Assembly: GCA_963777515.1 (NCBI GenBank)
Contig: CAVZQU010000019.1
Location: 124,001 to 188,000 of the forward strand
DNA from: CAVSWT01 sp963777515
GTDB taxonomy: Bacteria > Bacteroidota > Ignavibacteria > Ignavibacteriales > Ignavibacteriaceae
Direction of reading: 5' to 3'
Length of the DNA stretch: 64,000 bases
The translations under genes were made by a program, and so were the position numbers. Shown here in pieces: positions 10,196 to 20,076 of the stretch. Below the pieces are notes generated by a model. It searched no databases. It saw only the letters and a list, made by a program, of their open reading frames with translations, and was not told the DNA's origin. The first letter of the stretch is position 1; every line of letters starts with the position of its first letter.

Positions 10196-10954
10196 TGATA
10201 AGATTCTTTAGAAATATCAGGCAAAAACTCGCTGCCGAAAATAAAGTAATGGCTTATTTACGTTATGCCATTGGTGAAATTTTACTTGTAGTTATTGGAA
10301 TTTTAATTGCACTGCAAATCAATAACTGGAATGAACACAGAAAAGAAAACCAAAAATCAAAACATATTTAAAAAGCATGCAAGTTGATTTGAATAATGAC
10401 ATAAATAGATTTGATTTAATCATTAATACTTTGAATAAACAAATAAGAGCAAATTCATTGATTTTCCATAACAAAAACTATCAAACTCAGCCTATTGATT
10501 ATATTGTTATAACTATATCAAGTTATTTTAATGATTATAAAATTTATGACCATACCTTTCAAAAAATAAAGAATTCGGGACTTGAAGATCAATTGGGTTC
10601 TAAACAATTGAATAATGATATTAACAATTATTACACTATTGATTTATATACATTTAACACATTCATTGACTATGACGAAAATAGTACATTAAAGGATGAT
10701 GAGTTTTGGTTTGATTCTGATGACTATGGATTAATCCTCCTTTTGCTTCAATTCAAAAAATGAATCTTCCTTTCGTAAAAAACGAAAAGACAAGAAAACT
10801 AGCAAACATTAAGAAAATTGAATCTAATTTAGGTCGAAATCATATACGGAATAATATTGCCAGAAAGACATTAGGTATTAGTATATAGAAAAACTTGAAA
10901 AATAAAGCAAAATTATTGACTAAAATGATTAATGCAGAATTGAACCAGAAATAA
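10195..10954 (+). pseudogene. DUF6090 family membrane protein, array member 6, degraded
   Basis: A start at 10195 (TAATG overlap with member 5) gives a perfect N-terminal module (RFFRNIRQKLAAENKVMAYL and the membrane helix), but the frame stops after about 58 codons near 10370. A second frame (about 10353-10763) carries on with a family-like YLKSMQVDLNNDINRFDLI and the variable domain. A third frame from about 10745 continues, contains an in-frame TAG near 10887, and ends with MINAELNQK at 10954, a family-like ending. At least two frameshifts and one nonsense codon make this a true pseudogene rather than a single sequencing error. The 5' module is better preserved than the rest. Confidence 0.75.
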
Positions 10955-10968
10955 CGGAAGTATAGCTA

Positions 10969-11733
10969 ATGGTGAAAATCTTCAGAAACATCCGCCAAAA
11001 ACTAGCCTCAGAAAATAAAGTTGCAGCCTATTTGCGCTATGCAATCGGTGAAATTTTGCTTGTTGTTATTGGAATTTTAATTGCGTTACAAGTTAACAAT
11101 TGGAATAAAAATAAAAACCAGAAAGTGGAAGAGCACAATGCACTTATAAACCTTAAACAAGATTTCAGTTATAACAAAAAGCAGTTAGACTCACTCATTT
11201 TAAAGACCAATTTTTTTGTGGAAATAAGTTTGGAAATCCTAAACCATACAGGTGCAAAGCCAAAACCAAAATCGGAAGATGACTTCAACAAACTGCTTAA
11301 TAATATTGCAACCACGCCGCATTACTATCCTCAAAACGGTTTTTTGGACGATTTAATAAACTCCGGCCGATTGGACATTATCAGTAATGCCCAATTAAGG
11401 AACAAATTGTCGTCCTGGAAACCTGACTTGGACTATATAAAATACAGAGAAGAAGTGCTAACAAATTACAATTTAGATATTATAAATTATATCATAAAAC
11501 ATGGCAGTTGGCTCAATGTAGATGAAATAAGCAATTCTTTTTCAGGGTTTAAGTTCCCCAAATCTGGTTTTGATATGGATAATAGAGCGTTATTGGACAA
11601 TGTACAATTTGAAAACATGACCGAGAACCACATTAACTTTTTATTAGAACTAAAAGAAAAACAAAAAAAAGCCCAAAAATTAATTGTTGAAATATTAGGA
11701 CTTATGGAAAAAGAACTAAAAGAAAACGAATGA
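10969..11733 (+). CDS. DUF6090 family membrane protein, array member 7
   Basis: 254 residues. It begins MVKIFRN, one residue longer than most members, then has the standard module with the membrane helix at about residues 25-43. The C-terminal domain is helical and includes the partly conserved PQNGFLDDLINSGRLDIISN segment seen in variant form in several members. It ends with a lysine/glutamate-rich helix (KAQKLIVEILGLMEKELKEN). Its last bases overlap the next start as ATGA (11730-11733), so the two are probably translated together. Function unknown. Confidence 0.85.
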   Translation: MVKIFRNIRQKLASENKVAAYLRYAIGEILLVVIGILIALQVNNWNKNKNQKVEEHNALINLKQDFSYNKKQLDSLILKTNFFVEISLEILNHTGAKPKPKSEDDFNKLLNNIATTPHYYPQNGFLDDLINSGRLDIISNAQLRNKLSSWKPDLDYIKYREEVLTNYNLDIINYIIKHGSWLNVDEISNSFSGFKFPKSGFDMDNRALLDNVQFENMTENHINFLLELKEKQKKAQKLIVEILGLMEKELKENE

Positions 11734-12437
11734 TTAAACTATTTAGAAATATCAGGCAGCAACTCGCTTCCGAAAATAAGGTAATGGCTTATTTACGTTA
11801 TGCCATTGGTGAAATTTTACTTGTTGTAATCGGAATATTAATTGCTCTTCAAGTAAACAACTGGAACGAATTAAGAAAACAAAATATTGCTGAGATAGAA
11901 TTTGTTGAAGGTGTGAAAAAAGATCTTAAGCAAGATAAACAATACATCGAATTAGTATTAAAACAAATGAATCCAAGAATAGATGCTTTTAACCTGTTAA
12001 ATAATGATGAACTTTCAAAAACTCATATTAAAAATATTAATGCCGTTGATTCTTTATTGCGAATTTATTTTTCGCCGGGGGAACGAACATTTTATCCGGT
12101 TTCGGGCTCTTTTCAATCGGCTGTATCCGGTAATGAACTCAATAATTATAAAAATAAAGATATCATTGGTTCAATTGTAAAACTATATAATTCAACTTAC
12201 TCAAGATTAATTGATAACGGGAAAAGGCTCGACGACAGATTGGATTATTTAAGAAGAAAATATATTCATAAAGCCCGAACAGGAAACTTTCAAATAATGG
12301 ATAATGCAAAGTTTTCAGAAATTCTGGATGATATGTACTATCACTATTTAATGCTGCAATGGTATCAAGGAATGTTAAAAGATACGGTTATTGAAATTAA
12401 TGGATTAATAAAAAAAATAAATCATAAACTACACTAA
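11730..12437 (+). CDS. DUF6090 family membrane protein, array member 8
   Basis: 235 residues, last member of the array. N-terminal module IKLFRNIRQQLASENKVMAY and membrane helix LLVVIGILIALQVNNWNEL, then a variable helical domain ending MLKDTVIEINGLIKKINHKL. It overlaps member 7 by four bases. The FIST-domain gene follows after 30 bases on the same strand, so the array sits between two SpoIIE signalling genes and may belong to the same transcription unit. Whether DUF6090 proteins interact with the receptors is not known; the co-location is the only evidence. Confidence 0.85.
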   Translation: MIKLFRNIRQQLASENKVMAYLRYAIGEILLVVIGILIALQVNNWNELRKQNIAEIEFVEGVKKDLKQDKQYIELVLKQMNPRIDAFNLLNNDELSKTHIKNINAVDSLLRIYFSPGERTFYPVSGSFQSAVSGNELNNYKNKDIIGSIVKLYNSTYSRLIDNGKRLDDRLDYLRRKYIHKARTGNFQIMDNAKFSEILDDMYYHYLMLQWYQGMLKDTVIEINGLIKKINHKLH

Positions 12438-12467
12438 TTATTTCCGTAAGAAAAAAGGTTTTTAGAG

Positions 12468-13613
12468 ATGAAAGCAAAATCAATTAAAGGAAAATCACCT
12501 GAAGAAATAAAAACCGAACTTGATAAATGTATGCAGGACGGGTTTAATCCGACTCTTGCAATTGTGTTTATATCCATTAGTCAAGACCGCGAAGCAATTT
12601 GTAATCTACTTGATAGTTGTGGACTTGCTATATTTGGAGCGACTTCAAATGGCGAATTTATTAATGATGAAATTGAAAAAGATTCAACAGCAATCATTTT
12701 GCTGAATATAAAGCCTGAATATTTCACAATATTATTTGAAGAATTTCATGATAGAAATTTTAGTGAAGCTGCAGAATCAGTAGTAAAAAGATCACTCTCA
12801 AACTTTCAAAAACCGGCATTTTTAATTGTAGGCAGTGATCTTAAAACTGATGCTGAAGAGATGATCTCGGGATTTGAAAATATTCTTGGTAAAGGAGTAA
12901 ACATATTTGGCGGATTAGCAGGCGACGATTATAATTTTTCAGAACAGTTTGTATTTACAAACGGCAATTCCAGCAGTCACGGAGTTGTTGCTTTAGTTTT
13001 AGATGAAGACAAAATCATTATTAAGGGAAAAGCCACTCATGGTTGGAAAGCTGCGGGAACACCCAAAAGTGTTACAAGAAGTGAGGGAAACCACGTTTTT
13101 ACTGTTGATGGTCTTTCAGTACTTGAACTAACAAAAAAATACGGCGGATTAGATGAATTGACTGAAGAAAACCAGCGGAAAACAGCTGCTGAATTGATCG
13201 CCACAAATTTTCCACTTCAGTTACAGCGTGAAAGAGGCGCACCGGTCATGCGTCCAGGATTATTGATTGATTGGAATGATGGATCATTTTATTGCGGCGG
13301 TAAAGTTCCTCAAGGTTCCAAAGTAAGGTTTTCATTGCCGCCGGATCTCGATGTTATTGATAAAGTTGTTAAAGGACTTAATGAATTGAAAGAAACTGAA
13401 ATGCCAAATGCTGACGCTGTAATTCTATTTAGCTGTGCCGGACGTTTAATGTCATTAGGACCTATGATGGGCAAAGAAATTGAGGAAATACATAAAGTCT
13501 GGAATGCTCCGATGGCCGGATTTTTTAGTTATGGTGAAATAGCCAGGGCAACTGACGGCAATAATGATTTACACAATTTAACTGCATGCTGTGTTTTATT
13601 AAAAGAGAAATAA
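12468..13613 (+). CDS. FIST-domain sensory protein
   Basis: 381 residues, no signal peptide or membrane helix, so probably cytoplasmic. The N-terminal part (about 20-210) matches FIST_N: repeated LAIVFIS / IFGATSNGEF segments and the glycine-rich GVNIFGGLAGDDY. The C-terminal part (about 215-375) matches FIST_C, with TVDGLSVLELTKKYGG and an ending LFSCAGRLMSLG. In FIST families this module is a small-ligand sensor, possibly for amino acids, usually attached to kinases, cyclases or other outputs. Here it has no output domain of its own. The next gene, a GAF-repeat SpoIIE phosphatase, starts 8 bases downstream, so the two probably act together with the FIST protein as a separate input subunit; this is inference from context. 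Confidence 0.85.
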   Translation: MKAKSIKGKSPEEIKTELDKCMQDGFNPTLAIVFISISQDREAICNLLDSCGLAIFGATSNGEFINDEIEKDSTAIILLNIKPEYFTILFEEFHDRNFSEAAESVVKRSLSNFQKPAFLIVGSDLKTDAEEMISGFENILGKGVNIFGGLAGDDYNFSEQFVFTNGNSSSHGVVALVLDEDKIIIKGKATHGWKAAGTPKSVTRSEGNHVFTVDGLSVLELTKKYGGLDELTEENQRKTAAELIATNFPLQLQRERGAPVMRPGLLIDWNDGSFYCGGKVPQGSKVRFSLPPDLDVIDKVVKGLNELKETEMPNADAVILFSCAGRLMSLGPMMGKEIEEIHKVWNAPMAGFFSYGEIARATDGNNDLHNLTACCVLLKEK

Positions 13614-13621
13614 AAAATTAA

Positions 13622-16600
13622 ATGAACCAAAAGCTTCAAAACATATTCGATATTATTCATCAATCAGAAAAACTGGATGCAGAACAGAAAAATACTCTTT
13701 TAAAAGAAGTAAAAGATGCTGACAAAGAATTAGAAATTATCTCATTTAAACTTGAACGAACTGAAAAAGTAAAAAAGACAACTGCAATCTTGCTTGAAGA
13801 AACGATACAAGAACTTGAACAAAAAAGAAAAATTGTTGAAAAGCATAACCGCGAACTAGAAATTGAAGCGGCGCTGGAGCGGGTACGGGCCAGAACCATG
13901 GCTATGCAGAAAAGCGAAGAGCTCAAAGAGGTAATTAAGCTTGTATATGAACAATTCGTACATTTAAAGATTCATATCGAACATACCGGGTTTATATTAG
14001 ATTATAAAACAAGGGATGATTTGCATATCTGGCTGGCAGATCAGCGTGAGATCCCTTCAGAAATAACCATCCCTTGTTTTGATTCTCCACCCAATAACAG
14101 CATTAAGGAAGCAAAAGAAAAGGGACAGGATTTCTTTACATACCTTCTTGCTTTTGAAGAAAAAAACAAATTTTATCATGATCTTTTTAAGTTTATCCCT
14201 GGCGTACCTGAGGAATCATTGGAATATTATTTCAATTGTCCTGGCCTTGCCGGATCAGGTGTATTGTTGGAGAATATCGGTTTGTATATAGAGAATTTTT
14301 CAGGAACTCCATATACAGATGAGGAGAATAAAGTTCTAATGCGCTTTGGGAAAGTATTCCAGCAAACCTACACACGCTTTCTCGATCTTCAAAAAGCAGA
14401 AGAGCAAGCAAGAGAAGCAGAAATACAACTTGCACTTGAAAGAGTTCGAGCCAGAACAATGGCAATGCAAAAAAGTGATGAACTTTTATCAGCTGCTTCT
14501 TTGTTATTTCATCAGGTGAAAGAACTTGGTTGTGAAGCATTTTCTTGCGGATTTGTTTTGTTAGATGAAAATAAATCTGATGGTGAATTTTTCATGAGTG
14601 CAGAAGGTAAATTTCAACCATCCGTTTTCATTCCTAACGGTGATGAATCAGCAGAACGTAATATGTACCTACATTGGGTAAAAGGAGCAAAATTATATAC
14701 GGAAGATGGAGAAGGTGAAGAATTGGTCAAACATTTTGAATACCTAATGTCACTCCCGGGAAAAACAGGCGAAATGTTCCAGACCATGAAAAAAGCAGGG
14801 ATTCAATTTCCAGCATGGCAAAGATGGCATGCCGCCTATTTTTCCCAGGGTTACTTGCTTTTTATAACCAAAGAAATATTTGAGGAAACCAAAATCTTCC
14901 CCCGTTTTGCATCTGTTTTTGAACAAACATATGCTCGTTTCCTCGACTTACAAAAAGCAGAAGCACAGGCAAGAGAATCAGAAATTCAACTTGCACTTGA
15001 ACGAGTTCGAGCCAGAACAATGGCAATGCATCATAGCAATGAAATAGATTCTGTTGGATCAGTATTATTTCATCAGTTACAGCAATTAAACATTCCTGCA
15101 CTTCGCGGTGTCTTATTGGTATTGTTGATGAAACCAATGGGACACTTCAAAGTTGGTTCACATCTATGACAGGCGATTCAAGTAATAAAATTATAACGTA
15201 TCCGATCAGTGGAAATCCAGTTATCGAAGCAAAGATCAAAAGTTGGCACGAAAGAAAACCGTTCAGTATTGAATTATCAGGCAAAAAAATAGAAAACTTT
15301 GTGCAATACACCATGAGTCATGGTTTTGAGCTCCCAAAGGGAGAAGTTGCAGCAACTTATATGATTCAGAATCATGCACCATTCAAATATGGATATTTGG
15401 AAGTTGCAACTCATAAGCCAATATCGGATGATGATTTTGAATTGCTTCAACGCTTCGCAAAAGTTTTCGAACAAACCTACACCCGCTTTCTCGATCTTCA
15501 AAAAGCGGAAGCACAGGCAAGAGAAGCACAGATTGAAGCGGCACTGGAGCGGGTACGGTCCCGTTCCATGGGTATGCATAAAAGTAATGAGTTAAAAGAT
15601 GTAGTTAGATTGCTCTACAAAGAGTTTCGAATACTTGTACCGGATATTCATTCTGTCAATATCCAGTTAAACCTGGATTCTTCCAAAGATATAAATTTCT
15701 GGGCTTCAGTAGAAGAAGATATTTACCCGGAATTATATCATTTACCTTACTCTGGCTTGCCGATATTTGAAAAATTTTACAGCGCTTTTAATTCACCGGG
15801 AGACGGATTTTTTGATTACTTATTAAACAAAAAAGAGAAAGATGCTTTTTTTAGCGAAGTATTTAAAATTCAGCCTGTTCCACCTAAAAGAAAAAAAATG
15901 ATTCAAAATGCTGACGGAATGGTTATGATGGGCTGCTTTTATAAGCATTCAGGAATTGACATCGTTCGCTACAATCTCAATCGTTTCGGTGAAGAAGAGA
16001 AGGACATAGTAAAGCGCTTTGCTGCTGCGTTCGAACAAACCTATATCCGCTTCCTCGATCTTAAAAAAGCAGAGGCCCAGGCAAGAGAAGCCGAAATTGA
16101 ACTTGCACTTGAGAGAGTTCGTGCAAAAACTATGGCAATGCACAAGACAGATGAACTGCAAGAGGTGGTGCGGGTAGTAGCTGAAGAGTTGAAGAATACA
16201 GGTGTCATTCTTGATACGTGGGGAGCAGTTATCTGTACATATTTTCAGGATTCCAAAGACGTTTTACACTGGACTGCAACTGATGATCCTGCTCATCCAT
16301 CAATTCCTTATTTGCTACCCTATTTTAAGGATAAATTATTTGATGAAGCATGGGCATCTAAAAACAGAGGGGACGATTATTTTGCAAAAGTTTTTTCGTA
16401 TGATGTAAAAAATGCATTCTTCAACTATGCCTTTGAGCATTCCGATTATCGACAACTACCCGACGATTACAAAAAAATCATTTTAGAAAGTAAAAACCAT
16501 GGGCTTGCGTGGGCTTGGTCTAATAACTCTGCAATTATGATTCCCTCCATCCAGGGGGATCTCCCTTCCGAAGAAGAAAAGCTAATTCTGATTCGTTTTG

Positions 16601-19600
16601 CTAAAGTTTTTGAACAAGCTTATATCCGCTTCCTTGATTTGCAAAAAGCCGAAGCACAGGCACGTGAAGCGAAAATTGAAGCGGCTCTTGAAAGAGTGAG
16701 AGCTATGGCTATGGCAATGCATAGTTCCGATGATTTAACTGTAACTGTTGATACTTTTTTTTCAGAATTAAATCATTTGAATGTTATGCCGCATAGGTGC
16801 GGTGTGGGAAGTAATTAATGCAGAAACCAGAATTGTTGACATCAATGCAACAACAGCTACTCATGAAAATGAAATAAAAATAATAATCGGTAAATTGAAA
16901 TTATCGGGTCATCCAGTATTAGACAGTATTTTTGAAAACTGGAAGTTACAGAAAGAATACCATCCGGTCTTACGCGGGAAAGAAATTTTAGAGTATTATC
17001 AAGTAATGAATCCGCAGGTTAAATTTCCTGACTTTGCAAGAGATGAAATTCAGTACGGTTATTATTTCTTCTTCAAAGAAGGGGGTGTATTTGCATGGAC
17101 AGATAAAGAATTATCAGATGATGAATTAAATATTTTTCGAAGATTTACTTCTGTTCTTAGCCTAACATACAGACGTTATATTGATTTGAGGGAAGCAGAA
17201 GCGCAGGCAAGAGAAGCACAGATTGAAGCAGCTCTTGAAAGAGTTAGATCAAAAAGTCTAGCGATGCATCAAACATCCGAACTACAGGGAGTTGTTGATG
17301 CTGTATCACAACAAATGCATAATATGAATATAGACATAAATGGTGGTGTTTTTATTATAATAAATAATGAAGTTGATAAAGATATTCCTTTGTGGGGTTC
17401 TGCAGGGTCCGCAAATTATGTTCAAAAAGTTATTCTTCCTTTTCATAATATAAAAACTATTACTGATTTAAGAGATGCAATAAAAAATAGAAAAAATTTT
17501 TTAGTTGAAGAATTTACTAAAGAAGATAAGATAGAATTATTTGAATACTTATTTAAAAATCCTCCATGGAATCTGCTTCCTCCAAAAAGGAAAAAAGAAT
17601 TGTTGTCGCGTGAAGGCGGATATACAAGATCGCTAGCGGTATCGCGACTAACCAGCATTATGATGATCAATCATAACGGTAAAAAATTTACCGAATCAGA
17701 AAATGAAATATTGAAAAGATTCGGAAAAGTTTTTGAGCAGAGCTACATAAGATTTCTTGATCTGCAGAAAGCTGAGGCGCAAGCTAGAGAAGCAGAGATT
17801 CAACTTGCTTTAGAAAGAGTTCGTGCAAGAACTATGGCGATGTACAAAAGCGATGAACTGGCTGAAACAGCATCAATCCTTTTTAAGCAAATGACAGAGC
17901 TTGGGGTTACACCTGAACGGATAAATATCTGCTTGATTAAAGAAGAAGACAATATTCTTGAGGTTTGGGCTACAGATCAACAAGGTATTAAGATTAGTCA
18001 TCACTTTAACGCAAGTCTTGATGAGCCGACCACAGGAAAACGAGTATATGATGCGTGGAAAGAAAAAAAGAAATCGATTATCATTGACCTGAGCGGAAAG
18101 GAATTAAACAATTGGATCCGGTATGTGCGGGAAGTAATGGGCATGACAATTAAAGCTGAGTTAGTAAGGGAACATCGAATACACAGCGTTGCTTTTTTCT
18201 CACAGGGTATGATATTAACAACTACTCCTGAACCATTACCAAAAGAATCAATAAAATTACTGGAACGTTTTGCAGATGTATTCAATTTAACCTATCGCCG
18301 TTTTCTCGACCTTCAAAAAGCAGAAGCACAGGCAAGAGAAGCAATTAAGCAAGCATCACTGGACAGAGTTCGTGGTGAAATTGCAAGTATGCGAACAACT
18401 GAAGATCTAAACCGAATTACTCCAATTATTTGGCGCGAACTTAAAACACTTGAGGTTCCATTTATACGCTGCGGCGTTTTTATTGTTGATGAAGATAATG
18501 CAGTAACACATGTTTATTTAACTACACCTGAAGGGAAACCTCTAGGGGTATTAAATTTACCATTTGATGCTAATTCGTTAACAAGCAATGTTGTTAAATC
18601 TTGGCGAAGTAAAAGTTTATACAAAGAACATTGGGACAAACAAGGTTTTATAAATTGGACAAAATCCATGATGGAACTTGGGCAAGTTCAAAATGCTGAA
18701 ACATATCAAGGATCTGAAAATCCGCCTGAATCATTGGATTTGCACTTTGTTCCATTCACCCAGGGAATGCTTTATGTGGGAAATGCTTCTCCCCTTCTCT
18801 CAGAAAAAATTGAACTAGTTAAAACATTAGCCGAAGCATTTTCAATTGCTTATGCCCGTTATGAAGATTTTAACCGTGTTGAATCAGCATTAAAAAAACT
18901 TGACAATCTTTCAAAAGAACTTCAAATTAAAAATGAAGAATTAGAGAATGAAAACCATCGCAAGGCAATTGAATTAGAAGAGGCAAGAGAACTTCAGCTT
19001 GCTATGCTTCCAAAACAAATTCCAAATCATCCAGGGCTTGATATAAAAGTATATATGCAGACAGCTACAGAAGTGGGCGGAGACTATTATGATTTTTCAT
19101 TTAGTAATGATGGCTCTATCAACATCGCAATCGGTGATGCTACCGGACATGGAATGAAAGCCGGTACTTTAGTTACAATGTTGAAATCTTTATTCATAGC
19201 TAATTCATCATTTGTTGATATTGAAGAATTTTTTACTTCATCAAATGCTGCAATTAAAAATTCTAATTTAAAAAGAATGATGGCAGCTTTTGCAATGCTG
19301 AATATAACTGATCACAAAGCAAAATTTATTAATGCCGGCATGCCGCCGCTTTATCATTACATAAAAAATAAATCTAAAGTTGAAGAGATAAAACATTATA
19401 ATCTCCCATTAGGGGCGATGAAGAATGAAAATTATAAATCTTTAGAGATTAATTTAAATAAGGGCGATGTGTTAGTAATGATGAGTGATGGTTTCCCGGA
19501 ATTGCATAATATATCAGATGATTTGTTTGGATATGAAAGGGCTTCTGCTGCAATCGAAAAAGCTGCAGAAAAAGAACCGGAAGAAATTATAGCACACTTT

Positions 19601-19678
19601 AAAAGTGAAGCTGATGTTTGGTCAGGAAATAAAGAACTTGAAGACGATATAACATTTGTAGTTATTAAAATTAAATAA
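13622..19678 (+). pseudogene. Giant soluble sensor phosphatase: nine GAF-like repeats plus SpoIIE domain (phosphatase 3), two frameshifts
   Basis: Three overlapping frames (13622-15169, 15166-16818, 16781-19678) join into one gene of about 2018 codons. Each unit of 180-195 residues starts with a helical linker of the type ALERVRARTMAM and continues with a GAF-like alpha/beta domain ending FEQTYxRFLDLQKAEAQARE. Linkers begin near 13858, 14419, 14980, 15528, 16090, 16672, 17218, 17797 and 18340. The last 240 residues are a SpoIIE domain with VGGDYYDF, GDATGHGMKAG, MMSDGFPEL and DDITFVV. There is no signal peptide or membrane helix. Frame 1 leaves homology near 15105-15115; the expected GIVDETNGTLQSWF is in the next frame. 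The second shift is near 16800-16812. The last frame keeps an intact SpoIIE domain. The gene lies 8 bases after the FIST gene and 51 bases before the STAS gene. Confidence 0.85.
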
Positions 19679-19729
19679 TTAAGTTAATAGTGTTAACTAA
19701 TTAAATCAACAAAACAATAGGAGTACAAA

Positions 19730-20065
19730 ATGAAGTTCAAAACAAGTGAAGTTTATAACGCAGCAGTAGTTTCCTTTAAAGGGAAAGTAGTGGGCGGGCC
19801 TGATGCCCAAAAATTTCAGGATCAAATTTCAAGTTTCATTGAGCAGGGCAAGAAAAATATCATCGTTGACATGAGCGATGTAAAATTTGTTGACAGTACT
19901 GGAATAGGCAATATTATTAAAGCTTTTTCAACTGTTAAAGAAGCCGGAGGAAAATTAAAGTTATCCGGTTTAAATGATAAAATTAAAGGTGTTCTAAGTA
20001 TAGTAAAGCTTGACAGCATTTTTGAACAATTCCCTACTATTGAAGAAGCTTCAAAAAGCTTTTAA
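19730..20065 (+). CDS. STAS-domain anti-anti-sigma factor (anti-sigma factor antagonist)
   Basis: 111 residues covering a single STAS domain. The core IIVDMSDVKFVDSTGIGNII contains the serine normally phosphorylated by an RsbW/SpoIIAB-type kinase (FVDSTG). In this family the unphosphorylated form binds the anti-sigma kinase and frees the sigma factor, and SpoIIE/RsbU phosphatases reset it. A good ribosome site (AGGAG, 19720-19724) precedes the ATG. The leader also has a small inverted repeat (AGTTAA-N5-TTAACT, 19682-19698) of unknown role. It sits between phosphatases 3 and 4 and is the only STAS gene in the window, so it is the obvious shared substrate for the nearby phosphatases; this is inferred and not shown. 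No anti-sigma kinase gene is next to it. Confidence 0.93.
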   Translation: MKFKTSEVYNAAVVSFKGKVVGGPDAQKFQDQISSFIEQGKKNIIVDMSDVKFVDSTGIGNIIKAFSTVKEAGGKLKLSGLNDKIKGVLSIVKLDSIFEQFPTIEEASKSF

Positions 20066-20076
20066 AGGAATATATT

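Noticed and set aside
13660..18285. Several antisense frames of 70-100 codons across the GAF-repeat gene (for example 14232-14540, 14862-15137 and 18001-18285)
   Set aside because: They recur at the same place in each repeat because the sense repeats lack stop codons on the other strand; their translations are low-complexity mirrors of the linker.
13858..18400. Regularly spaced similar blocks that could suggest a CRISPR-like array
   Set aside because: The spacing is about 550-580 bases, the blocks code for the ERVR linker helix, and the sequence between them encodes homologous domains.
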